A DNA stretch of 64,000 bases from Biscogniauxia marginata (Eukaryota; Ascomycota; Sordariomycetes; Xylariales; Xylariaceae). This document shows, in pieces, positions 1 through 10,952 of this stretch. The notes under the pieces were generated by a model. It saw nothing but the letters and a program-made list of their open reading frames with translations. It was not told where the DNA came from and made no database searches. The stretch covers positions 1 through 64,000 of the forward strand of contig MU404096.1 in the NCBI GenBank assembly GCA_022695795.1, read 5' to 3'. Position 1 is the stretch's first letter, and the number at the start of each line of letters is the position of its first letter. The position numbers and the translations under genes were made by a program.

Positions 1-2712
1 TCATAAGTTTCGGACAATAGCCAACTCAATATTCTTGTACAAGCCAGTGTTTTTGGCCGGGGGGGGCCCCTGCGCCGCCCCCCCCCCGGCGAATTAGTAT
101 TACACGGGCATGGACACACGGGACACGGGACACACATTACCTACTTTTTCTACACTACTTACAACACACAACGACCACGCATCCACCCGTACCTGACAGG
201 TAAGGCCTGCAAGCATCTGTGCAGACCTGGAAGCTGGGAATTGTCGGGAGATGTGGTGTGATAATGGAGGGAACCTCCCGGGGCCTTGTCAATAGTGTAA
301 TAGGGCAGAGTACCCTGGGCGTGTTAATTAAACCTTGAAGAAGAAGAAAGAAAGAAAAGAGAAAATAAATGGAAAAAGTAAAGAAACTCAACAGTTGGCT
401 CGATTGACAGCTAAGTATGTACATATGTTGTTATGTGTTCTATGCTATAATTGGCAAGGAGTCTTTCGGTACGTATCATCCCTAAGACAACGATGACTTA
501 CGTCCCCCCATGGAAAAGATAATAACATGTTCTATTTACTCCCATCTCTCTTTTATATATGGACGTATTAGGACCAGATAAAGTAAGTAGTTGTCAAAGC
601 TAAAGGTGAGAACTCGACAACTCTGTTAATACTATAGTTACATATAAGTAGTATGTATAACTTTGGTCAGTTGTTTATTTTCTCTGTTTCTTTTTTCCCC
701 CCTTAAACTAACTAACTCTGTGCCTGAATCGACACCGGGAAGGATGTTTATTCTCGATAGACCTGAGCTTGCTGTTAGTCGTACCTATTTAATGTGCCCA
801 CCTATGTATTCAGGTGCATATGTTGACGTATAAGTCAAAAGGTGGAGATGTACCATGTACCTATATGTATGTACCTGCAAGAGCAAGAGACGAACAAGTT
901 ACCTAGAGTGTCTAGAACCAGGTAATACCTACATTATACCCGGGGCTTAGCTCTGATGTTGTCGAATCTCTTCCTGGTCCTATAAACGGGCCGGGCGACC
1001 CCGAGGCTTCGTTGTTCCCTTACTCATAATTAATATCTTCAGCTGGCCTATTGTCTGTGTGTTTCAGCTACGAGACGGCCGACTTGGGGTGTGTCGGACA
1101 GGCTTCATGCTGGCAGGCCGGTAATGTAATGTGTATCTATTGATTTCGATATATGTGCTATTATCGACAGGGACTCGGTGTTACCCAGCTCACCTTGAAT
1201 TTCCGGGCTATCCAGTAGGTATTCGCCGAGGCTACCTGAGGCTACCTACCCCAGGTACCTACCGGAGACATGCAATTTATAAGGAGATGGCAGGTATCCC
1301 ATGTAGGTAGCAATGCGCTATGCAGGGTAGGTGCATGTACCCAAGGATTGGTATCCAAAACTTGCAATTGCAATCCGCTTTCTTTTTTATCAGCATGGAA
1401 TCAACCAATTGGCCCCCCAAAAACCTTCTCGAACATTGCCACAGCTACCGGCTGAGATTTACCTACCCAGCACCCAGCTGCACACAGATGTACACATACA
1501 TGCATAGGTACATACAGACCCGCTACCGGTACTGGGTACGCTAGATACCTAGGTACGCTAGATAGGTAGCACAATTCATTCTTAATTGCCCTCTTTTATC
1601 TCCCAGTCACTTCCCATAACCCACCCACCCTTACCTTCTCCCACATGCTACCCTATCCCCAGTACCTACGTTAGGTACTCATGTACTGTGCCCTACAACA
1701 TGAACAGGGGCGATTGATCGATATGTACCCAGGTATATGTCGCGGTCACTGCAGATTGATTACACGCCCGAGACAAATCATCCTTCTCTCTCCATCTCGC
1801 CCAGTAGAGATTGTTACCAACACCAACACCGCCAAAACCGCCAACACCACCACCGCTGCCGCTTCTTGCTGCTGCCGCTGACGCTACCACCGCCCTTTGC
1901 CATTCGTGCTTTTTACCAATCGTGCCTTGCGGCATCGCCCCCATTCGTCGCCGTGCTTCTCGTCCAGATTATCCTACCCGGTAGCCTTCCGTCGAGATCC
2001 TCTGAACCAGGCCCGAGGGTTCGAATCCGCACCCCTCAGTGGTTCGCATCCCCAGCTCTCCTGCAGATAATACTCCGACCTTCGCTGCGCATAGCCAACG
2101 AACGAGTCAAACAACGACACCGCACCGTCCTGGCCCTTTTCTCCAATGCGACAAACACGGCCAACCAACCCCAGTTCCTGACAGCTCACCGTCTGCTGTG
2201 CCGTGATCCCTGACCCTCGTCCGTCCCACGTGCCGTACGGAGAGAGAGAACACTGCTACTTTTACCTTGGGGGCAGCCAAGTGCCGTATAGCCTACCTAT
2301 ATCTGCTGGAGATCCCCGTCCCATAGACCCTGAAGAGGAAGGGGGAACAAAAGAGACGGAGACAGAGAGAGCGGGTACGCAAGATTGATTGCTGTCGTAT
2401 CGTGCGCCGCCCACACCGGTAACCTGCGTAGCTTGCTTCCCTACAACAAGCACAGATCCCCTTTGCTTTAATCCTCCACGGTAGAATGCTATTTCCCCTC
2501 CGATGGCCGCTGCTGAACGATATAATCCCTGCAGCCCATTCGTGACGGACAATCTTTGCTTCCAAACTCTGGCCCTCGGTATCTTGCTGCAGAAACGAGG
2601 CGGATGGCCGTCACGCATACACCGTAACCCACGACGCACGACATAGCGCCTTTGCTTTTCAGCTGTACGATCCCGCCTGGCTACCGCTCAATGCCCATTA
2701 GCACCGCTGCGA
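1..2712. other. Intergenic/leader region before the RasGAP gene
   Basis: No gene is supportable here. Short ORFs occur but have low-complexity or arginine/serine-rich translations without family resemblance. The last 1 kb (about 1,560-2,712) is C/T-rich with short CA and CT runs, as expected for a promoter and long 5' leader of the downstream gene. A G-run followed directly by C-rich sequence lies at about 58-97. TAGGTA/TACCTA strings occur at about 1,200-1,270 and 1,530-1,570, the latter as two near copies of a TACGCTAGATA-containing unit. Confidence 0.6.
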
Positions 2713-5700
2713 ATGCCGTCGAGACGAAGGCTGAGTGGCATTCTCCCGCCCGAGATGGAGGGAAAGACTCGGGCTGGCCATGACGGCAGCCCGGCCGACT
2801 GGCCACGGAGCCCACCACCGTCAGGAGACATAATACTACAGGCCGCCGAGAAGGCGGCCAATAAGAACACGCGCACCAATTTCAAACCCAGTATCAACTT
2901 GCAGGACACTATACGCACCGTTACACCTGAGCCGGCCGAGAATGGCCATGCCGCTACCGACGCAAACACCTCACAGCCGGCCCGAGCCTACGGCACTAGC
3001 TCGCCCAAGAAGAGCTCATCGCCGCGTTCCATACCTGGCGGGGAAAGGCGACGTCAAGGCGTGGTATTTAAGGAACCTGGTGGTGAATCCTTCGACAGCA
3101 GCTCGTCGAGTCCGCCGCAGAGGACCAATACTGCTACTACTGCCCTGAGACCGCGGACGCATACTATGGACGGGGCGCTCGCGCTACGGCAACAAACAGC
3201 AGCTTCTTCAGCTGACCACCGCCATAGGGTCGGGTCTTTCTCCACAGGTTCACAGCCGTTCACCGACGTCGACGTCCGCCCACCACCAACCGTCCCCGAA
3301 TCGGTTCCCTTCCCGACCCTGGGGCAATCGAGAACCCCAGAGCTCAAGATCAGCGTCTCGTCCAACAAAGAGAAGAAGTCCAATCGACGTCTCCTCAAGC
3401 GTGCTTCTTCTCGCCCCACCTCGCCTTTGGTGTCGCCGCCTCCGACGGTGGATTCTCTACCGCTGCCTGTGCCTACCAAAGATGCGAACAGAATTCTACT
3501 ACTAATGAAGACGTTGTGTGGCCGTATGAAGGGAGAAGTTGAATATCAAAACGAAACCAATGGCCCTTGGTATCCCGGTGTTTGTTACATTGACGAGGAT
3601 AAGGGCAGTTTACTCTTCGATTCAGGCGGCAATGGGCCGTTCCAAGTCGTCATCGTGAGCGATCTTCGTGGTTGCAGGGTCCTCCCTATTGACTACTCAG
3701 AAAATGGCAAGAAATGCTTGGAGCTCTACAGCCCCATAGCCGGTGCAGAGCTTCTTCTACGACCTCTTGCGCCACATGAGCTAGACTTGTGGCTCGCCAG
3801 CTTACTTTGCTGGCAGCAACTTCGACCCAGCACCGTGAAACCTATCCACGGCAGAGGAGGAGGGTCTCCCGGGACCGCTAAATCCGACACTAGAAGGAGG
3901 GGCTCCTCAGCCGCCGCCTCCGTGTCCAAGGATGCCACTATCATCAAAGTGGGCAGGGTGATGCTATGGGATAAAGGTGCCGCTATGTCAACTCGCTCCA
4001 TTGTGAGGCGTCCGTCGACGAGGGATCTCCGCTCGGGATCGACATCGTGGAGGGGAGTGTCTTGCATGTTGCAGGATAATGGACACTTCAAGCTTATGAC
4101 GGAGAACGACGTGTCCGTCCTGTCCGTCATCGAGCTGACTCAGCTATCGCGCAGTGCCGTGCAGCAGTTGGATAAATCAGTTTTGGACGAGGAGTATTGC
4201 ATTGCAATCTTCCCCATCTACTCATCTACATCTACACATCTCTCAATATTCCGCCCCGTGTATCTTGCGCTCGATTCGAGGGTGCTCTTTGAAGTATGGT
4301 TCGTCCTCCTGAGAGCATTTACGGTCCCGGACCTGTATGGTATTGATGCGTCCACGGACCAAGTCACCGAGGTACGGGACGCCGTTGAGGCGTTTGATGG
4401 GCCATTATTTCGTGTGGAGAAGACCATCGAAGTAAGAGTGACGGAGGCCAAAATATTACGACGACCGTCCTCCCTGCTAGAGCAATCTGAGCGTCATGGC
4501 AAAGACCGAGATCCCCTGATAGGTAACTATCTAGCCGAGGTCATTCTTGACGGTGAAGTTCGGTCCCGGACAACGACACAGCCCGACACCAAGAATCCGT
4601 TCTGGCGTGAGAATGCTCAGTTTACCGAGTTGCCCTCTACTTTGCCGTACCTTTCCATTATCCTCAAGAGAGTAGAGGGAAACCTGGAGACCTTGACTCA
4701 TCAGATACAGGCTACGCTGGGCCTCGCGAAGAGTGCGAATCCGACAGAGATAATCTGCGGAACTACCGATGTACCTTTGGAAAGGATTGAACGAGGAAAA
4801 GATCATGAGCAATGGTTACCAGTTTATGATGAGAAGTCGACGACGATTGGAAGCGTGTTTGTGAAAGTCAACCATGACGAGCTTGTCGTCCTCACGTCGC
4901 AAGATTACAAGCCATTGTCTGAGCTTCTGCACAAGTTCAGTACGGGGTTGACAGGCCAGATAGCCCAAGCAATGCCATCCGTAATGCGACGTCTTGCTGA
5001 GACATTTTTGAACATCTTCCAAGTGTCGGGAGCTGCCCACGAATGGCTCATGGCTCTAGTAGAAGATGAAATCGATGGTATAGGGAACCAGAATAGCATG
5101 AAAAGGTTGCGCTATAGTCGACGGATTAAGTCGAACGAGTCATCAAATTCCACGAGTGATAGAGAACAAATCGTGCGCGACATGGGTAAATCGCTGGCTG
5201 GCGAAGCGAACCTGCTGTTTCGGGGAAATACTCTTCTAACCCAAGCCCTTGAGTTCCACATGCGACGGTTGGGCAAGGAATACCTAGAAGATATTCTGAG
5301 CGAGAAGATCTACGAGATCAATGAGATTAACCCGGATTGTGAAGTCGACCCGAGCAGGATCCAAAATCCCGACGAGATGCAACAGCATTGGAGCCAACTG
5401 ATGCAGTTAACAACGGAAATATGGGAGTGCATATCCGTCTCGGCGACCAAACTACCGCCTGAACTTCGACAAGTTCTGAAGTACGTTCGAGCTGTTGCCG
5501 AAGATCGGTATGGTGATTTCCTACGCACCGTCAACTACACGAGCGTCTCGGGCTTCTTGTTCCTTCGGTTCATCTGCCCTGCTATTCTCAACCCCAAACT
5601 CTTTGGTCTTTTGCGGGACCACCCACGCCAACGAGCTCAACGCACCCTGACTCTCATCGCGAAAGGACTGCAGGCGTTGGCAAATCTGACTAGCTTCGGA

Positions 5701-6534
5701 AAGAAAGAGAGCTGGATGGAACCCATGAATAAGTTTCTGAGCATTCATAGGCAATCTTTCAAGGATTATATAGACCAGATGTGCTCGATACCCACCGAGC
5801 GAAATGTGTTTACCCTACCTGCTTCCTACTCAACTCCTATCACAATTCTCGGCCGGCTATCCCCGGTCTCGCGGGAAGGGTTTCCCTCCCTTCCGTATCT
5901 CATCGACCACCAGAGGAATTTTGCTGCCTTGGTCAAACTCTGGCTAGAGGCATACCATACGTCTTCTGCCGAGCCACACGCTTTTGGCGGCGAGCTCGGA
6001 GAGTTTCATGCCTGCTGCGTCAGTCTCCAGAGACGCTCTGACGAATGTCTCGCAAAAATAGAAGCGTACCGCATCGAGAACGAGTCGGTGATATCTGATG
6101 ACCTGGCCGAGAGTTTAGAGAAGGCGTCATTGATCGATTCGGGAAATCAGCCGTTCGGAACAACCGCCCACGCATGGTCGGAGAACGATCCGTATCGGCC
6201 TCCAGGCTCTTCTGGTAGCGAGCCCGAAGGCGGGGATAAGTCAGCGTTCCGCAATTTTGCTCGTGATGGAGGCTCCCATCGCAATGTATCCGACGGCTCG
6301 GATCTATCAAATCCGCTAGCGGTCCTCCGCGCCAAGAGCAAGAACGCAAGGGATCCTCGGAGTTTCCTCAGCGGGCTCATCGGTGGCAAGAAGGGTAAGG
6401 ATTCGTCCCACTCTACGCCATCGACACTTCGGGAGAAGCACAAGGATAGCAAGGAGGACAAAGCTAGCAAGAGTATAATGGGGACCTTCTCGGAATCCTG
6501 GCAGCAGAACGATAGCACCAGCTCAAGGCACTAG
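2713..6534 (+). CDS. Ras GTPase-activating protein (C2 + RasGAP, Bud2/Cla2-like)
   Basis: Single-exon gene for 1273 residues. The N-terminal ~255 residues are Ser/Pro/Arg-rich and probably disordered. Residues about 260-370 and 400-560 look like PH-type folds. About 573-716 resembles a C2 domain (motif TKNPFWRENAQF). The RasGAP domain spans roughly 750-1030. Within it FRGNTLL near residue 836 fits the arginine-finger loop (family consensus FRxN), and FLFLRFICPAILNPKLFGL near 945 is the FLR signature. Family knowledge: such proteins speed GTP hydrolysis on Ras/Rsr1-type GTPases at the cortex and influence polarity. The basic Ser-rich tail contains GGKKGKDSS. The C2-RasGAP order and length fit the fungal Bud2/Cla2 group better than the larger IRA/neurofibromin group. 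Start chosen at the first in-frame ATG before the conserved stretch NFKPSINLQDTIRTV. The exact substrate GTPase is inference. Confidence 0.93.
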   Translation: MPSRRRLSGILPPEMEGKTRAGHDGSPADWPRSPPPSGDIILQAAEKAANKNTRTNFKPSINLQDTIRTVTPEPAENGHAATDANTSQPARAYGTSSPKKSSSPRSIPGGERRRQGVVFKEPGGESFDSSSSSPPQRTNTATTALRPRTHTMDGALALRQQTAASSADHRHRVGSFSTGSQPFTDVDVRPPPTVPESVPFPTLGQSRTPELKISVSSNKEKKSNRRLLKRASSRPTSPLVSPPPTVDSLPLPVPTKDANRILLLMKTLCGRMKGEVEYQNETNGPWYPGVCYIDEDKGSLLFDSGGNGPFQVVIVSDLRGCRVLPIDYSENGKKCLELYSPIAGAELLLRPLAPHELDLWLASLLCWQQLRPSTVKPIHGRGGGSPGTAKSDTRRRGSSAAASVSKDATIIKVGRVMLWDKGAAMSTRSIVRRPSTRDLRSGSTSWRGVSCMLQDNGHFKLMTENDVSVLSVIELTQLSRSAVQQLDKSVLDEEYCIAIFPIYSSTSTHLSIFRPVYLALDSRVLFEVWFVLLRAFTVPDLYGIDASTDQVTEVRDAVEAFDGPLFRVEKTIEVRVTEAKILRRPSSLLEQSERHGKDRDPLIGNYLAEVILDGEVRSRTTTQPDTKNPFWRENAQFTELPSTLPYLSIILKRVEGNLETLTHQIQATLGLAKSANPTEIICGTTDVPLERIERGKDHEQWLPVYDEKSTTIGSVFVKVNHDELVVLTSQDYKPLSELLHKFSTGLTGQIAQAMPSVMRRLAETFLNIFQVSGAAHEWLMALVEDEIDGIGNQNSMKRLRYSRRIKSNESSNSTSDREQIVRDMGKSLAGEANLLFRGNTLLTQALEFHMRRLGKEYLEDILSEKIYEINEINPDCEVDPSRIQNPDEMQQHWSQLMQLTTEIWECISVSATKLPPELRQVLKYVRAVAEDRYGDFLRTVNYTSVSGFLFLRFICPAILNPKLFGLLRDHPRQRAQRTLTLIAKGLQALANLTSFGKKESWMEPMNKFLSIHRQSFKDYIDQMCSIPTERNVFTLPASYSTPITILGRLSPVSREGFPSLPYLIDHQRNFAALVKLWLEAYHTSSAEPHAFGGELGEFHACCVSLQRRSDECLAKIEAYRIENESVISDDLAESLEKASLIDSGNQPFGTTAHAWSENDPYRPPGSSGSEPEGGDKSAFRNFARDGGSHRNVSDGSDLSNPLAVLRAKSKNARDPRSFLSGLIGGKKGKDSSHSTPSTLREKHKDSKEDKASKSIMGTFSESWQQNDSTSSRH

Positions 6535-8285
6535 TTATGTCTTCGACTGGCCCCAGTAGTATCAAAAGCAATATTCAAACCACGTTATACCCAAACACGA
6601 CCAGAGCGACAACAAGAATCTCCAATCCCACTACTCCCTAAGCCACAAGAACCACCACAACGTCCTCGGTCGCGGTTAAAAAAACGAGCCCCGGTGACTA
6701 TCGTTCGAGGGCAAGCTGCAGGCGTCTTACTAGCTGTGAATTGAAGCAGAAGCCGGCAAATGATTAAGTATTATTTATCTTGGGTTTATAGAGGGTTAAG
6801 TGGGTCCTTTTTAATATGTTGCATTCTTGTGTCAATATTTTATATTTACTTTTTTTTTTGGCCCTCATGATAGTATATCATGAGAAGAGAGGCGAAGAGA
6901 CGGAAAAAGCAAAAAGAGAAAGAAAAACGAATGAGAGAGTTAAAGAAAAAAGCGCATAGGCGTTCGAAGGGAGACCTCCTTTTCCCTCTTGATATTTTAA
7001 TTTTCTTCCTATTTTTGGGACCTATCTTTTCTCTCTTCGTGCCTCTGGTGTTTATCTATCATGAGAAATAAAGGATAGGACAGGGGTTGAAATTTTTTTA
7101 AGAGCATCAAGCAGGAGGCAAAGCAATACTTTTTAGGTACTAAAAGAGCAGAGGGGGGGGAAGGGGGGGGACAGGAAGGGTTTTTTGTGTTTTATCGAAA
7201 ACAGGATGGATAAGGTACATAACATAACATTGCATTAAAACGTGAACCGAGTAGGTAGTTAACCTAGGGTAGTTAGTTGTAGTAACAAGAAGTAGAATAC
7301 GGCGATGCACCAGAATCCCTCCTACCTAGGTACCTACCCACCTACCTTACTTACTTTACCTACTTGCCTTTCCTCCTCTTCCGCCTCTGCCTCCTTGTCA
7401 TGCTTACAATGTTTAATAGCAGTCCCCCCCTCCTTGTTTTTTTAAGCGAACCTGTCAAGCTTTTATGTAACCTACCTAGGTACTTACCTACCTGTCTACC
7501 AGTCTTTTTACTAGGTTAGGGAGAGAGAAAAGAAAATACTACTGCTATTGCTGCTACTACTTACTGTTGCTGCTTGCGCGAAGAAATTATTGTCGCTTGT
7601 TAAGCTAGATGATGAATAAGTGATGTCTAGATTCTTTCTTCGTGTGATATGATGTGCGTATACACATACGTACATACATAGATTGCTTGAGACGTGTAGG
7701 TAGTTTACTTACCTAGGTGCTGGGTGATATGTGGATAGATGGATATATGGATATATGGATAGGAAATACTACGTATGTAAGAAGGGTGAAGGGGGATAGA
7801 TGGGTGGATGAATGGATGGGTTATTAACTTGGGAGTATGTTCCCTCCCTCCTTTCCTCGCTCTCCCAGCGGCGGAATGACGGCATCGTGGAAATGTAGTA
7901 AGAAGGTATGTAATAAAAATTCGATCATCTCTCTCTCTCTCTCTTCTTATGAGAAGGTATACTTGACTAACCAGTAGGTGAATTTTTTTTTTCTCCTCGT
8001 TTTTCTTTTTCATATTCCGAAGAAACAAATACCCTCCCATTACTTATAACGACTTGCTTGCTTATATGCAGTTATCATGTTACTTAAAGCTTAAAAGACG
8101 TAGTTCCTGGATGTTAAAGTAACTATATAAAGGACGGACGAACATCAATATGCAGGTATATAAAGCGATTCGCGTAAAGGTATCCAAGTAATTCTGATGC
8201 AAGGTTAAGTAGGTAGTAATGATCAGCTCTACTACCTATTATAGAAAATTCAAAGGTGATTGATTGATTGGAAATTTAGTTCCCG

Positions 8286-8310
8286 ACATACATACATACA
8301 TACATACATA
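8286..8310. repeat. (ACAT)n microsatellite
   Basis: About six tandem copies of ACAT/TACA, read directly from the sequence. It lies in non-coding DNA upstream of the MARVEL-like gene. Confidence 0.9.
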
Positions 8311-8682
8311 TTTAAACTCACCGGTATAGACAGTGTATTTGATGTAAAGCGTCAAATCCGAGGCTAACTACCTTCCATGTATAGGCGGGCGCTTGCTTGC
8401 CTAGTAGGTAATATGTAGCCAGCTGAATCAACTGCCCAAGCATCCCGACCAATCACAGCTCGACGCGCGCCCCAAAACCCCCCAATGCCGCCCCCGTCTC
8501 AGGAACAGAACATCGTGGACCACTCGATCTCCCCATCGCGGCTATCCCCTAGACAAGACACAGACACAGACACAAAGAAAGAAAGAAGCGCCTTTGGTGC
8601 ACGGTCCACTCAAATTTGTTTCGTCGGAGCCTTCAAACCAACAAGATACCTTACGTAGATCCCGTGAACATGCCCGAATGAT

Positions 8683-8685
<3 letters not shown>

Positions 8686-8714
<29 letters not shown>
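8686..8714. repeat. (TC)n dinucleotide repeat
   Basis: A 29-nt uninterrupted TC run about 600 nt upstream of the ATG at 9,311. A shorter CT run lies at about 7,928-7,944. CT tracts near promoters are common in filamentous fungi, and any regulatory role here is inference. Confidence 0.9.
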
Positions 8715-8716
<2 letters not shown>

Positions 8717-9310
8717 ATCAACCCCCGTCTAAGAAGGTCCCATATTTAGATTCAATGGGTTCTTTGTGTGTTGGCCTCCTTGTTCACTTTGTATGTGTGG
8801 GGAGAGGGGGGGGAGCAAACGCGGCCATTCTCGACCTGTTGTAGGTGTGTATGATGAGTGTGTGTGAAACAAAGGTAAGCGCTTGTTCATTCACGACATG
8901 TCTTCGTGACTCGGGATTATTAACTGTAGAGCATATATATTTCTTTTTCCTCTTCTCTTCTGCCTATCTTATAGTCAGCAGGCCTTTATTATTTTATTTT
9001 TCCTATTCTCCCTTTCCAAAAGTCATCTCACCTACCTACTTTACCCGTCACGATTTTTTCCTTCTACTAGGACACTGGGTGTCAAAAGTTGTCTCCTTCT
9101 ATTCACTTACACATATACAAGCACACACACTCTTCTCTCTTCCTCCTTTTACACTTAATTATCTTCTGTTCTGTATAGCTTTCATACACTTATACAGATC
9201 TCGAACTCTTATTCCTTCGTACAGCGATCTTCGGAAGTAATCTCGTTTCACCACCACCGATTCCGATAACCCTCTCATCTCATCCTATCTCAACCGAAAA
9301 AGAAGAAAAA

Positions 9311-9916
9311 ATGCAGCTGAAATCACTCGCCACCAAGCTGGGCAAGGGCGCCGTCTCCAAGCAGTTCTACATCTACGAGACGTGGGCGCGCTGGGTCGCA
9401 CGGGGTATCCAACTAATCCTCGCCCTCGTGGCCGCGGGCCTGTACGCGCGGCGCGTAGACGTGAACCGACGGGCGGGCGACGCGCAGGCGGCGTCGTGGG
9501 TCTACGCCGTGGTAGTCGCGGGGCTCTCGAGCGTGACGTGCCTAGTGTACGCGGTGCCGAACCCGTTCCTGCGGTCGCACCGGATGTTCGCCTGGGACCT
9601 GGTCCTCTTCATCCTGTGGGTGGCCGTGTTCGGCACCTTCGCGAACGTTTTCCTCCCTCTGCCCGATGACCAGGACGAGTACCAGGGCACAAGCGTGAGC
9701 CTCATGACGGCTGCCGTCTGGCTCGACCTCGTCAACTGCCTGCTCTGGCTCATCACGGGGGTCTATGGCTGCGCCCGAACCTTTCTCGCCCGCAAGATCG
9801 ACGCCAAGGTCAACGGCAAACTTGACGCCCTTGAGGAACGCGTCGGTGACAAGATCAACGACAAGGTCGGTGGTCGCTTCGGCGCTGCTTTCTCTAGGCA
9901 GCAAGAGATGGTCTAA
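9311..9916 (+). CDS. MARVEL-like four-helix membrane protein
   Basis: Single-exon 201-residue protein. Four hydrophobic segments lie at about residues 30-50, 62-82, 93-115 and 133-155. Both termini would face the cytosol. The short N-terminus (YIYETWARWVARGIQL) and the basic/acidic C-terminal tail (repeated KIDAKVNGKLD / KINDKVGGR-type units) are soluble. The spacing of the helices, the FAWDLVLFILWVAVFGTFA segment and the YGC motif after helix 4 match fungal MARVEL-domain proteins of unknown precise function. Family knowledge: MARVEL proteins associate with membrane microdomains and vesicle traffic. The coding region is noticeably more GC-rich than its flanks, and the leader ends AGAAGAAAAA-ATG. 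It converges with the SIS-domain gene. Function beyond membrane location is not known. Confidence 0.85.
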   Translation: MQLKSLATKLGKGAVSKQFYIYETWARWVARGIQLILALVAAGLYARRVDVNRRAGDAQAASWVYAVVVAGLSSVTCLVYAVPNPFLRSHRMFAWDLVLFILWVAVFGTFANVFLPLPDDQDEYQGTSVSLMTAAVWLDLVNCLLWLITGVYGCARTFLARKIDAKVNGKLDALEERVGDKINDKVGGRFGAAFSRQQEMV

Positions 9917-10952
9917 TTTCTAGAGAAATAAAGAAGAAGAGGAGGAGCCATGCTAGATCTTCGCACCTCACGGGCCAGACGTCTTCTGCCTCCCTCTAAG
10001 GGACAAGTCTATTTTCTATTGTGTACCTTTGAGTCACATCGTATTTTGGCGTTTTTCTTATTATCATCTGCGTTCATTGGCGTTTTGGTTGGCAGCAATA
10101 GGCTTAATGGAATTGCTGGGTATCCCGTATTCAAAAGGACGCTTCCATCTTGAGTGCTGGTCGACTTATGAGACTTGTTGCACTGGAATCCAAAAGGAGA
10201 GATCGGAATTTCGATGTCGCATGGTTAGACGGGCGCTACTAGGCATGGTTAGAGGTATACCAAATATTAATGAAATAAAAGTGCTGCCCGTTAAAAGCCA
10301 TGTTGTGTGTTCCGTCTCATACAACGCAGCGAATCCTCTACTGCTATTGTGTCTCTAGAGACAACCCACAGATTAATTAATAGCAATTTACCATTTGTAT
10401 AACGGTAAAAGTAGGACCAAACCTCACTTGCCCGGAAGGACAGGCAGTGTAAAGCGTGTTCCCGTCTGTCATGAGGTAGAATAGCAGAGATAAGCCACCA
10501 TATTTAAACTCCATAATAACATATCTCATTTCAAAACTTTCGACCGAAGAACCTCTTCGTGGTCTTGCATGGTCAATTGAGAGAAATGATAGAGCCGAAC
10601 GAAGAAAACCAGTTCGAATGTTTCTAACCCACGAAACCGAAACAAATGTGTATACCCTATCACAAAATCCAGAAGACAATACGCTCAAAATAGTAGTCTC
10701 CGGCCGCACCTGAGGGGGAGATCCAAAATAGATCCAGAAACACTCGCTATTGTCCGCTCTTCTATCCAAAAAGAAAAAACAAAAAGGAAGGAAAGGAAGG
10801 TGGGGGAAGCAAAAGTTGCGGCACCCTTCTGGAGCATATATTAGATACGCACTTCAAGCCCCTTTTCACATGCCTCATATATAACCTAGGAAAACACCCA
10901 ACAACTGGAAGAAAAAGGCAAGTAGGCAAGCAAAAGAGGGAATATTGCTCAT
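9917..10952. other. Convergent intergenic region
   Basis: Lies between the 3' ends of the MARVEL-like and SIS-domain genes. Small ORFs on both strands show no family resemblance. An A-rich stretch at about 10,765-10,800 could hold the 3' processing signals of the minus-strand gene. I see nothing else. Confidence 0.5.

Larger units (their letters stand above)
6535..9310. other. Gene-free region with microsatellites
   Basis: This holds the 3' region of the RasGAP gene and the promoter/leader of the MARVEL-like gene. AT-rich blocks lie at 6,760-7,080. TACCTA/TAGGTA strings lie at about 7,320-7,350 and 7,470-7,500. ATGGATAT-like short repeats lie at about 7,735-7,760. The 300 nt before 9,311 are strongly pyrimidine-rich, typical of fungal leaders. 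The hydrophobic ORF at 8,845-9,240 is a translation of this pyrimidine tract and not a credible gene. Confidence 0.6.

Noticed and set aside
2008..2040. GGTTCGAATCC string resembling a tRNA B box
   Set aside because: No A box, no acceptor-stem pairing and no cloverleaf can be built in the surrounding 90 nt.
1737..2213. ORF of 158 codons upstream of the RasGAP gene
   Set aside because: Pro/Arg/His-rich translation of a C-rich leader with no family resemblance.
7100..8320. Short direct repeats considered as a CRISPR-like or transposon array
   Set aside because: They are microsatellites and low-complexity TAGGTA/ATGGATA words without regular spacers or terminal repeats.
8845..9240. Hydrophobic ORF of 131 codons
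   Set aside because: Translation of a CT-rich leader. Phe/Ser/Leu runs follow from base composition.
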